64,000 nucleotides of DNA from positions 1 through 64,000 of the forward strand of contig NZ_JAATOV010000008.1 of NCBI RefSeq assembly GCF_011806425.1, read 5' to 3'. Of this stretch, positions 33,875 through 43,124 are shown piece by piece. The stretch comes from Thalassospira lucentensis (lineage in GTDB: Bacteria > Pseudomonadota > Alphaproteobacteria > Rhodospirillales > Thalassospiraceae). The notes below the pieces were generated by a model. It saw only the letters and a program-made list of their open reading frames with translations. It was not told the origin of the DNA and made no database searches. A program made the position numbers and the translations under genes. Position 1 is the stretch's first letter; every line of letters starts with the position of its first letter.

Positions 33875-36309
33875 GCAAGTGGTTCTTTCATTTCTGCCCA
33901 GGTGTCAGTCGCCGTCAGATCATGCGTGATCTGGAAGATCGTGGTGCGCCGAGTTGGTTTGTTGCCGATCAGATCCTGCGACGCGCCGGAACCACCAAAA
34001 AGGCGAGAAAGTACCGCGGTCTTGTGATTGTACTTCCGACCGATGGTTTGCGCGCTGCAGATTATATTTCCCAGCTTGGGGCACGTGTTCATAAACTGGC
34101 AGCCTCCTTTGAGGCCATTGGGCGCCCAATTATTCTGCTGCTATGTGGGCGTGGTGACCGCGAAGTCGCAGATTGCCTGCGCGGCGGTGGCGTTTTGCCA
34201 TCCGGAACAAATGTCATTGGCTGGCTGGGATCGAGTGTTACCAGCGGGATTAAGGCGCTTGCATTAACCAGCAATCATAAGGCCGGAGTATCCGAGTCTT
34301 CATCGCTATATCTTTGTGGACCCGATAACATATCCAATCAGGATGACGCGCCACCCCGCGACGTAATTGTAGGGTGCCAATCTGTCTTTCGAGGGCTGGA
34401 GTTTCTGCTTGAAACGGCTAAGCCTGCTTGGCAGGCGTCTGGTGTTTTCATGACTGGCGATGTTGCTCTTGGTGCTGTCGCGCCTGGACGTTTGGTGCGA
34501 CTTCATCAGGAACTTGAACATTTTGCAGGGCCGTATCGCCACGTTCCGCGTGATAGTGGTTTTAAAACCCGCCATCTGGTTGTGGCATCTGCATTCCTTG
34601 CATTGGCCTGCGGCGGCGTTTTGGCGTGGAAGCATGGGGCAGCTTTGCGCGGCGAAACATCCCGTCCTGCCCGGGCCGATGACATTGATCATCTATGGTC
34701 GTTGGTGGCGAGCTTGGCTGCGACACCGGGAAGTGATTTGATTTCAGTTGTTCCAGGTACTCCATTTGAAGATCTGAACGCCCGGATTAGCAATTTGACA
34801 GATCGGGTTTTGTTGACGCCTGCACGCGATGCGCTTGAATTACGGTTGGAAAGGGTCGAGAAAGGTGCCCTGACAGCAACATCGGACGTGGTGGTCGCGC
34901 GTGCTGTGAAATTACTGGCGGATGTAAGCCTCTTTTCTGCCGGTCCGGTGCTGCGCGATAAACCTGCGGCTTTTTCTGATGATGGTGAAGTTGAGCCGAA
35001 CCGCAGTTGGTGGTCCTTACTGGCGGAGAACGGAGTAATTGACCATTCACTACTTTCGAGCGTTTCTCCCCTTCTTTCGGAGATCGTGGGCAAAAGGCCG
35101 ATCAGTCCACCTGAATGGCAGAACGAGTTTGTCGTACGTATTCGCACTTTGCTCGAAACTGTGGTTGGTTATCATTGGGGGATTGGCCGGGGGCCAGAAA
35201 TTGTTTCAGCAGGGCAGTTGTTTAATAATTTGGGTCTGCAGATTTCGACAAGTCCCGATGACGTTACGCATGAAAATATCCGTGATTTAATTACAGCCTA
35301 TGCGACAGTTGAAGATAGCCGCAGGCAACTGAGTATGCTGTCCGAAGATGCTAAAAAGCCTGATGAACTTTTTGCAATGTTAGATGGTACGCCGCTCATT
35401 GGCCAAAATTGGCTGTATGGTTTGCGCCTTAAGGCTAGCCTTGAGCTTGAAGCGGCACTCAATCAGGTTGATCTTTCATCTACTTGGGCTAGGGGCTCGG
35501 ACGGTTTTGGATTGGCGGGCGATTATGGAGATGGTCGTCGTGCCGTTGCGCCATTGATATCGTTGAACGAAGACCGGTTGGGGCGCGACATTTTGGCGCA
35601 CATTGGCATGAATGTCGTGACACCGACGAGCTCAGGTTTGCCTGGTCTTGATGGCCTTGATGATGCGTTAGAACTTGCAAAATATTTTAAGGCTGTGCGT
35701 TCACAGCTAGAAATCAGCGAACACTCGCTATCGGGTGTTCTTGAAAATGCCGCATATGCCGCAATCACGGATCATCTGTTTGGTTCGGACATGGTGCCAC
35801 GGCAAATTAAGCCGGACGACTACAGGCACTATTTTTCAAGCGCGATGAGATTGCGCGATATGACACGTTCATATTCAGCAGATATTGCCGAAGATTATCA
35901 GTGGGCGCTGATTGTTACGGTAATGCACGAGCTCGAGCATGTTGACCAAAAAGGGCAGAATTTAATGCGGAGCATTGAGCTGCCCCACTCGACTGCGTTA
36001 GATGATGGCCCACAGCAATCGGTTGCGTCTGAAGACATGGCCAATGCAGCGCGTGGGATTGATAAACTCGCCCTTGCAGCAAAGCCTTTGTTGTCTGTAA
36101 TTGCGCAACTTGATCGGCAAGGTGAGCTTGCCAATTCCCCGGTTGTGCTGCGTTGGAAAGATGCTGTTCCTATGGGGGATGTCATGGCGCGATCTAACGG
36201 CGATGAGCATCTCGGCATGTGCGCAGTCTTTGGCGCGAACCGGTCATTGGCGATGAATTTGGCCAATGAAAAACTTAAAATGCAAATGGCGGAAGAAGCA
36301 TGTCCGTAG
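33871..36309 (+). CDS. IcmF/TssM-like protein, N-terminally short, in the T3SS operon
   Basis: 812 residues. The segment YRGLVIVLPTDGL, then LGARVHKLAASFEAIGRPII and a following LLLCGRGD, parallels the TssM stretch of the form GVLVTLSVADLL...LGIRFPVYVLVTKTD, with NVIGWLG in place of QVWG. One membrane helix (about 236-255) then leads to a large periplasmic helical region. Standard TssM is 1,100-1,200 residues with two earlier membrane helices and often a Walker A motif; both are missing here. The upstream TssL-like gene and 4-base overlap support a complex. It may brace the injectisome envelope ring. Function is inferred. Confidence 0.6.
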   Translation: MSKWFFHFCPGVSRRQIMRDLEDRGAPSWFVADQILRRAGTTKKARKYRGLVIVLPTDGLRAADYISQLGARVHKLAASFEAIGRPIILLLCGRGDREVADCLRGGGVLPSGTNVIGWLGSSVTSGIKALALTSNHKAGVSESSSLYLCGPDNISNQDDAPPRDVIVGCQSVFRGLEFLLETAKPAWQASGVFMTGDVALGAVAPGRLVRLHQELEHFAGPYRHVPRDSGFKTRHLVVASAFLALACGGVLAWKHGAALRGETSRPARADDIDHLWSLVASLAATPGSDLISVVPGTPFEDLNARISNLTDRVLLTPARDALELRLERVEKGALTATSDVVVARAVKLLADVSLFSAGPVLRDKPAAFSDDGEVEPNRSWWSLLAENGVIDHSLLSSVSPLLSEIVGKRPISPPEWQNEFVVRIRTLLETVVGYHWGIGRGPEIVSAGQLFNNLGLQISTSPDDVTHENIRDLITAYATVEDSRRQLSMLSEDAKKPDELFAMLDGTPLIGQNWLYGLRLKASLELEAALNQVDLSSTWARGSDGFGLAGDYGDGRRAVAPLISLNEDRLGRDILAHIGMNVVTPTSSGLPGLDGLDDALELAKYFKAVRSQLEISEHSLSGVLENAAYAAITDHLFGSDMVPRQIKPDDYRHYFSSAMRLRDMTRSYSADIAEDYQWALIVTVMHELEHVDQKGQNLMRSIELPHSTALDDGPQQSVASEDMANAARGIDKLALAAKPLLSVIAQLDRQGELANSPVVLRWKDAVPMGDVMARSNGDEHLGMCAVFGANRSLAMNLANEKLKMQMAEEACP

Positions 36310-36380
36310 CCATTCGTTTATAAAAATCGATAGGGCGTCCGGGGTTGTTGCCTTTGGGACGCTGGAAAAAGGAGTAAAAA

Positions 36381-36716
36381 ATGGCTGTTGAAAACAAGTC
36401 CGACGGTGACATTCAAATCATTGTCATGACCGGGCGCCTGGACAGCTCATCTGCGGGTGAGGCGGAAAGCAACGTAAAAAGAGTACTTGATCTGGGCGCC
36501 ACCAAGCTTTTGGTTGATATGTCTGATTTGGCATATATTTCGAGCGCCGGGCTACGCGTGGTGCTGATTGCCGCCAAGAGCTTGCATAAAGCCGGTGGAG
36601 CTATGGCGATTTGCGGCATGTCGCCGTCGGTGCGTGAAGTGTTCGAAATGACAGGCTTTTTGAAAATACTTCAAGTTTTCGATACAGAGACTGAAGCAAA
36701 GGCCGCACTTGCGTAA
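36381..36716 (+). CDS. STAS-domain anti-anti-sigma factor (SpoIIAA/BtrV-like)
   Basis: 111 residues, a single STAS domain. The segment LLVDMSDLAYISSAGLRVVL contains the conserved DxSxxxxISSAGL motif whose serine (about residue 57) is phosphorylated by the HATPase kinase and dephosphorylated by the PP2C enzyme. AAGGAG precedes the ATG. The gene lies 71 bases after the TssM-like gene, probably in the same transcript, and converges on the sigma factor gene. In Bordetella the equivalent BtrV controls the Bsc T3SS. Confidence 0.92.
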   Translation: MAVENKSDGDIQIIVMTGRLDSSSAGEAESNVKRVLDLGATKLLVDMSDLAYISSAGLRVVLIAAKSLHKAGGAMAICGMSPSVREVFEMTGFLKILQVFDTETEAKAALA

Positions 36717-36788
36717 TTTTAGTGCTTCAAAATCGAAAGTCTGACGGTGCAGGAACTTCAAATGATAATGGGGATCTTGGTTACGTTG

Positions 36789-37391
36789 CTAAGCAAGAAG
36801 CTCATCGATTTCGGGCATTTTTTCTTTGAGCGACTTTCTGACGCGAGACAAACGCGACCTTACGGTTCCAATTGGAACCGACAACATGGTTGCAACTTCT
36901 TCATAGGTCAGGCCGTCAACGGCAACCAATAACAGCATCTTACGTAGATCATCAGGAATACATTGCAATTCAGCATCAAGGTCGCGCATGACCTTTTCAA
37001 ATGCAATCTTCTCATCCTGACCAACGGCTTCTTGGGCATGATAGGACAGCACGTCATCGCTAACAAAATTGTATTTTTTGTGCGGACTGCGCTGAATGAA
37101 ATTACGAACAATGTTCATCGCAATTCCAAAAAGCCACGTTGCCAGTTCGGATTCACCCTTGAATTTCGCAAGTGACCTATAAGCTTCTGTCAACGCCTGC
37201 TGCGTAATATCCTGCGCATCGGTTGGGTTGCCAATATGCTTTAGAACAAAGTGGTACAAGCTGGCCTGGCAGTCCTTAACGCACGAAACATACGTGTCAT
37301 CAGAAACTTCCACAGTGTCATGCTGTCGTGTTTGTTCTGCGAGTCCTGCTCGTTGCTCGACCGTCATTTCAGCACCGCTGCTTAAATCCAC
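36789..37391 (-). CDS. ECF-type RNA polymerase sigma factor (BtrS/HrpL-like role)
   Basis: 200 residues. Region 2 (VLKHIGNPTDAQDITQQALT ... ELATWLFGIAMNIVRNFIQR) and region 4 (MLLLVAVDGLTYEEVATMLS, then GTVRSRLSRVRKSLKE) are intact and no region 3 is present. The N-terminus has about 30 extra residues. It converges with the STAS gene. The kinase, phosphatase and STAS partners in the same island suggest that it is the sigma factor held by the HATPase protein, and that it reads the GGAACT-type boxes. Both points are inferred. Confidence 0.93.
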   Translation of the reverse strand: MDLSSGAEMTVEQRAGLAEQTRQHDTVEVSDDTYVSCVKDCQASLYHFVLKHIGNPTDAQDITQQALTEAYRSLAKFKGESELATWLFGIAMNIVRNFIQRSPHKKYNFVSDDVLSYHAQEAVGQDEKIAFEKVMRDLDAELQCIPDDLRKMLLLVAVDGLTYEEVATMLSVPIGTVRSRLSRVRKSLKEKMPEIDELLA

Positions 37392-37778
37392 ATGCTTCTA
37401 AACGAGGGGCAGAACAACCCCAACCACGCCATTGCTATTTCCGCAAAGGCTGTTCTTGCTTGTTTTGAATTTGTGAACGCTACCACCAGATGTACGTATT
37501 GGTGAATGTATATTATTTATCATTTTTGAAAGGTTTATCATTTTTGCTTCAGAAAAATATGATTACAATTATTAGTTATTAATAATATTGGATGGATAGC
37601 CTATAGGTTTATAGAATTAGCTTTGGCACTTTTCTTATTCTAAATATTTGGATTCAATATTCACCCGAGGGAGGCTTTCTGACGCTGTGAACTGCGTTTG
37701 CGTGCTGCGTATCGGGCAAGACTGACAGATATTCGACGACATAAACACGCTTGCCAGCGATGTCTGCTTGCGGTTGTC
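37392..37778. other. AT-rich intergenic region upstream of the sigma gene
   Basis: 387 bases, strongly AT-rich between about 37490 and 37660. No credible gene and no GGAACT-type box were seen. It should hold the sigma gene promoter. The base composition differs from the surrounding genes. Confidence 0.5.
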
Positions 37779-38711
37779 TCAGATGCGCGACCTTAAGGCG
37801 ATGCGTGAAGGTACTTCACCATATCTTTGGCTATAAGCACGGCTGAAATTGCTAAGGTGATTATAGCCGACACTTTGTGCGATCTGACTGATTGTCATTG
37901 TTGTATTTTGAAGCGCAGAATGGGCTGCTTCTAGCCTTTTTTCACGGACATAATCGCTATAAGTCTGGCCGGTACGTTTGACGAACATCCGGTTCAAGTT
38001 GCTTTCGGAAATGCTAAATTTTGCAGCTAACAATGCCCGTGACAGTGGGTTTCCAAGATTTGCATCAATATATGCTTTCAAGTCCGAAAACACATGAGTT
38101 TCCCAATCAAGTACAGAGTCAGGTTTGGTATGGCATTGCCCGCAAAGTGCTGAAATTATCTCGGCAATGAAAAGAGATGCCAAGCCGTTAGCAATAAGGT
38201 TTTGGGTGATATCGGTGCTATTTGTCATGAAAAGCTTGTTGGCAAGTCCATGAATTTTCCTGTTAGATGCCACCGTACTCACGTGGCAAATATCGTCCTG
38301 TTCCGATACGAACGGAGATAGCACAGGCGGAACGTTGGGGCCAATTTGTTGAGACAAGACACGTGCTGGTATCATCACCGAAGCGTAGCGGATCGTTTGC
38401 CCCTTTTCGATGCTGTAGGTGGTCTCGATTTTATCAACGCGCCTGATAAAAGTTACATGCGGGCTTTGAGGAATAGACTGCTGAGTTGGGACGGTTAGAA
38501 CGGACTCGCCCACCAAATATTTACTTAAGATTACACTTGGTTCTACATGTGGAGGTCGAGCCGCAATTTCGCAGTCTTCGAGCGCTCTAAGTTCCGCCCT
38601 ATAAAGCGTGAGTTCATTTTTAAATACTGAACGGCCGACGCAGCCGCGCGTCCCCGAAACGCTAAAGATTGAGCCTTCACCGTCATGGCCAATACTCGTA
38701 TGATGTTTCAT
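37779..38711 (-). CDS. AraC-family transcriptional regulator
   Basis: 310 residues. The C-terminal 100 carry two helix-turn-helix units of the AraC/XylS type: LLAAKFSISESNLNRMFVKR, then IAQSVGYNHLSNFSRAYSQR followed by GEVPSRIAL. The N-terminal domain is beta-rich, resembling PchR-type regulators rather than ExsA. It stands alone between two AT-rich gaps at the edge of the T3SS island. It might feed into T3SS control or belong to an unrelated system; the effector ligand is unknown. Confidence 0.85.
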   Translation of the reverse strand: MKHHTSIGHDGEGSIFSVSGTRGCVGRSVFKNELTLYRAELRALEDCEIAARPPHVEPSVILSKYLVGESVLTVPTQQSIPQSPHVTFIRRVDKIETTYSIEKGQTIRYASVMIPARVLSQQIGPNVPPVLSPFVSEQDDICHVSTVASNRKIHGLANKLFMTNSTDITQNLIANGLASLFIAEIISALCGQCHTKPDSVLDWETHVFSDLKAYIDANLGNPLSRALLAAKFSISESNLNRMFVKRTGQTYSDYVREKRLEAAHSALQNTTMTISQIAQSVGYNHLSNFSRAYSQRYGEVPSRIALRSRI

Positions 38712-39237
38712 AACATACCTGAGCGTTTAAATTTTTCGTTTATGGGGTGGTAGATCATTTAATGCACTTAAGTTCGTGCAATTTGATATTTTGAATATCT
38801 AATAATCCAAGCGACATGCATAATTGATAATATGATTGTTTGAAGAAGATAATTTAAATAAAATAATAACAGTGTTAAATATTATACTATAATTATATGT
38901 GGATGTTTTGCTCTCATCTGCAATTGATATAATGGTTGTCTGTGTTGCTAATGATTTGTCTCTTTTAGCTGGAGAGAACTCTGCTTTGGAGCGGTTGGCT
39001 GCGCAGGTGCAATTTACACTGATCAATGTCCGTCCTGATCAAGGGATAACTATCCCTTATCCGCCATTTTCCCCGTACATATTTCTTCAATGACGTTTCT
39101 TGGGTCTTGGACAATGGCCGCATTGCGCGCATCATAACTGTGCGATTTCGCCGCGTTAAACAGGACCGCTATAAAAACGCTTTAAGCTTCAATAGCGCCG
39201 TCTGACAACATCGAAAAGCGTTTTTTATAATTGCATT
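38712..39237. other. AT-rich intergenic region
   Basis: 526 bases, markedly AT-rich from about 38720 to 38900. Short open frames here (38799-39026 minus, 38899-39093 plus) have no convincing ribosome site or domain. The right end holds the hairpin at 39171-39228. Confidence 0.5.
39171..39228 (-). terminator. Terminator-like inverted repeat after the repeat protein gene
   Basis: Arms ATAAAAACGCTTT (39171-39183) and AAAGCGTTTTTTAT (39215-39228) pair over 13 bp with one bulge and a 31-base loop. Lying just beyond the stop of the minus-strand gene at 39238, it would give a stem followed by T-rich sequence on that strand. Confidence 0.45.
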
Positions 39238-39729
39238 CTAATCGCCTTTGTCATTGAGAGCTGCAAAATCCTCTGCATCGAAGCCCCGGCGTAGTTCCAT
39301 TCTTGCGTCATCACTCAAAGATTCACTAAAGCGCATTTGTGGGGCTTCTTGTTCTTCGAGCGCGGCAAAATCATCTCCATCGAAGCCACCGCGGACCGCT
39401 GTTCTAACGTCATCGCGCAGGGAGTTCAGTTCTTTGGTGGAGAACAGTTTTGTGGACTTCGCGCTGTCCAAGTTACTTGTCGATATTTTGTTGTTTAGCG
39501 CCGCAAGACCGGCTTCGCCCATTTCCTGTTGAACCTGCGCCTTGAGGTTTGTGAGCTGCTGCGTATGCGCGGCTCCAGCTTGGCCCGTGAGGTGTAAAAA
39601 GGCTCTTTTCATAATGCCGACACCGCGCGCGATGATACCGTCATTTTGGTCGCCGGTATTGTGAGCCGGTTCGTTCATCACCTGCAGCAGATTACTGCTC
39701 GAGTTTGAGCCGTTAATAGAGCCTACCAT
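39238..39729 (-). CDS. Candidate T3SS-secreted protein with a duplicated motif
   Basis: 163 residues. The N-terminus is rich in Ser, Asn and Gly (MVGSINGSNSSSNLL), like a T3SS signal. The C-terminal 60 residues contain two copies of a pattern D-D-x-R-x3-R-x-G-F-D-x2-D-F-A-A-L (about 106-125 and 141-159). A strong site, AGAGGAGAG, precedes the ATG, and a weak ECF-type box lies upstream at 39790-39818. No known domain is recognised. It may be an effector or regulator of the island. Confidence 0.6.
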   Translation of the reverse strand: MVGSINGSNSSSNLLQVMNEPAHNTGDQNDGIIARGVGIMKRAFLHLTGQAGAAHTQQLTNLKAQVQQEMGEAGLAALNNKISTSNLDSAKSTKLFSTKELNSLRDDVRTAVRGGFDGDDFAALEEQEAPQMRFSESLSDDARMELRRGFDAEDFAALNDKGD

Positions 39730-41122
<1,393 letters not shown>

Positions 41123-41153
41123 TTGGTGCAGGTCATCGCGGGCCGACGCCGTG

Positions 41154-42152
41154 TTATTGAATCTTGCGGATGGCGCGGATGGCGCGGATGGTGGTGTTAA
41201 AGGTTTTCGAAAAGGCGCGGCTAAGTGTCGCGCTGCTGGTAAAGCCGGTTTGAAGGGCAATTGTACTCAGCGGCAGGTCGGTTGCCCGTGCAAGGTCGCG
41301 GGCGCGCCCGAGCCGCAGCATTTGATAATATTTGCCCGGGGACATGTGCAAATTGTTCTGAAATATCCGATCAAGGGTACGCAGCGAGCATCCGGCTTTT
41401 TTTGCGATATCGGCAAGCGGGACGGGCGTTTCGATGGATGACATCATCGCGCCAACCGCACGGCGCAAGTCATCACCACCTGAACCATGTAGGCGGTCCG
41501 CCCCCCGGGTCAGGTGATATTGGTTTTCCGCGTCATAGACAAATAGGTTGCTGACATCAAAGGCGACTGCGGGCCCAAATTGCTGTGCCAGAATATGAAG
41601 CATCAGTTCCATCACTGTGGATGCCCCACCAGAGGTGATTAGTTTCCCATCCTGAACAAAACGATCGTGAGATACCGCGATATCAGGAAAATGCTCGGCG
41701 AATTGATCAAGTTCCTGCCAGTGAATGGTTGCGGCCCTGCCGCGTAGCATGTCGCAGCGGCCAAGTATCCAAGCCGCGGTATCAAGGCCGATAATGTTGC
41801 GCGCATGCTGCGCAGCATTTTGAAGACGCGCGCGCACTTTTGCCGTGGCATGGTCGCGCATGCCATAGCCCGATACGATCACAAGATAATCTACATTCGA
41901 TGCGTTTGATATCTTTGGCAGCGCGCTCTGCGGCGTGATGATCAGGCCGCTGGAGCTGATAACAGGCGCACCGTCAATCGTACAGATATCCCAGTTGATA
42001 CCCGGCCCATTCGGCAATCCCTTCGCCGCGCGAAGCGGTTCAAGGGCGCTGGCCAGGACCATATTGGAAAAACCGTCAAACAGGACAAAAACAAATCTTT
42101 GCGGATCATTTGGCATGAATAGCAAAATAAGCGGCGGGATTGGCAAAATCAA
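41154..42152 (-). CDS. cdhR: GlxA-type AraC regulator, probable carnitine regulator (CdhR-like)
   Basis: 332 residues. An N-terminal DJ-1/PfpI-like domain (about 15-180; VFVLFDGFSNMVLASALEPL) is followed by a C-terminal AraC DNA-binding domain (about 225-325). This is the GlxA/CdhR layout. It is divergent from the BKACE and carnitine dehydrogenase genes; in Pseudomonas CdhR is divergent from cdhCAB and activates it with carnitine. The last residues are encoded by a 9-base tandem repeat, giving AIRAIRAIRK. Confidence 0.83.
   Translation of the reverse strand: MILPIPPLILLFMPNDPQRFVFVLFDGFSNMVLASALEPLRAAKGLPNGPGINWDICTIDGAPVISSSGLIITPQSALPKISNASNVDYLVIVSGYGMRDHATAKVRARLQNAAQHARNIIGLDTAAWILGRCDMLRGRAATIHWQELDQFAEHFPDIAVSHDRFVQDGKLITSGGASTVMELMLHILAQQFGPAVAFDVSNLFVYDAENQYHLTRGADRLHGSGGDDLRRAVGAMMSSIETPVPLADIAKKAGCSLRTLDRIFQNNLHMSPGKYYQMLRLGRARDLARATDLPLSTIALQTGFTSSATLSRAFSKTFNTTIRAIRAIRKIQ
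41163..41190. repeat. 9-base tandem repeat in a gene end
   Basis: Three copies of GCGGATGGC (the last imperfect) near the 3' end of the regulator gene produce an Ala-Ile-Arg repeat. In-frame and probably neutral; could vary in number between strains. Confidence 0.6.
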
Positions 42153-42209
42153 TCGAGTTGTGTTTGGATACTATTGCTTCAGATTTTTTCAGATAAAGCT
42201 GAGGTCCAA

Positions 42210-43124
42210 ATGCCGCTTACCATGAACCGTGAGGTTTTCATCACTGCTGCCGTCACCGGATCAGGTGCTACGCAAGATAAATCCCAGCATGTGCCACGAT
42301 CACCCGAACAAATCGCGGCAAGTGCGATTGATGCGGCCAAGGCCGGGGCAGCGGTTGTGCATTGCCATGTGCGCGATCCTAAAACCGGTGCACCATCACG
42401 TGATTTGGGTCATTACCGGGAATTGACCGAACGGGTGCGTGCCGCTGACGTCGATGTTGTCTTGAACCTGACGGCAGGTATGGGCGGTGATATCGTTTTT
42501 GGATCGACCGAGGCGCCACTGCCGGTCAACCAAGAGGCCACTGATATGATCGGGGCCACTGAACGTATGGCCCATATTGCCGATTGTCTGCCGGAAATCT
42601 GCACGCTTGATTGTGGGACGATGAATTTCGCCGAAGCGGACTATGTCATGACCAATACACCGGGCATGTTGCGCGCAATGGGGCAGATGATGACCGATCT
42701 TGGCGTAAAGCCCGAGATTGAAGCATTTGATACCGGCCATCTTTGGTTTGCCAAGCAGCTGGTTGACGAAGGCATCCTGACCAGCCCGGCATTGGTACAG
42801 CTTTGTATGGGGATCCCGTGGGGGGCGCCCAACGATTTGAACACCTTTATGGCGATGGTCAATAATGTGCCATCCAATTGGAATTGGTCAGCCTTTTCGA
42901 TCGGGCGTGATCAGATGCCCTATGTTGCGGCATCGGTTTTGGCCGGCGGCAATGTCCGTGTCGGTCTTGAAGATAATATTTATCTTTCCAAAGGTGTTCT
43001 TGCGACCAACGCCCAACTGGTCGAACGCGCAGCGGGTATTATTGAAGGCATGGGGGCAAAATTGATCGGCCCAGAAGCCGTTCGCGAGAAACTTGGTCTG
43101 ACCAAGCGTGAGCCGCGCTCATGA
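42210..43124 (+). CDS. cdhC: BKACE-family enzyme, probable dehydrocarnitine cleavage (CdhC-like)
   Basis: 304 residues of the beta-keto acid cleavage enzyme (DUF849) family. These Zn enzymes move the acetyl part of a beta-keto acid onto acetyl-CoA or a similar acceptor. VFITAAVTGSG at the start, the zinc HCHVRD motif (VVHCHVRDPKTG) and the LNLTAGMGGD loop are typical. The adjoining carnitine dehydrogenase gene (4-base overlap) indicates 3-dehydrocarnitine as substrate, giving betainyl-CoA. I start at 42210 with GAGG upstream; an earlier in-frame ATG at 42174 is less likely. Confidence 0.88.
   Translation: MPLTMNREVFITAAVTGSGATQDKSQHVPRSPEQIAASAIDAAKAGAAVVHCHVRDPKTGAPSRDLGHYRELTERVRAADVDVVLNLTAGMGGDIVFGSTEAPLPVNQEATDMIGATERMAHIADCLPEICTLDCGTMNFAEADYVMTNTPGMLRAMGQMMTDLGVKPEIEAFDTGHLWFAKQLVDEGILTSPALVQLCMGIPWGAPNDLNTFMAMVNNVPSNWNWSAFSIGRDQMPYVAASVLAGGNVRVGLEDNIYLSKGVLATNAQLVERAAGIIEGMGAKLIGPEAVREKLGLTKREPRS

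Noticed and set aside
33023-36309. Presence of a true type VI secretion system
   Set aside because: Only TssL-like and TssM-like genes are present; no sheath, tube, baseplate, ClpV or VgrG genes occur in the window.
38799-39093. Short frames on both strands in the AT-rich gap
   Set aside because: No ribosome sites, low-complexity composition and overlap of opposing frames.
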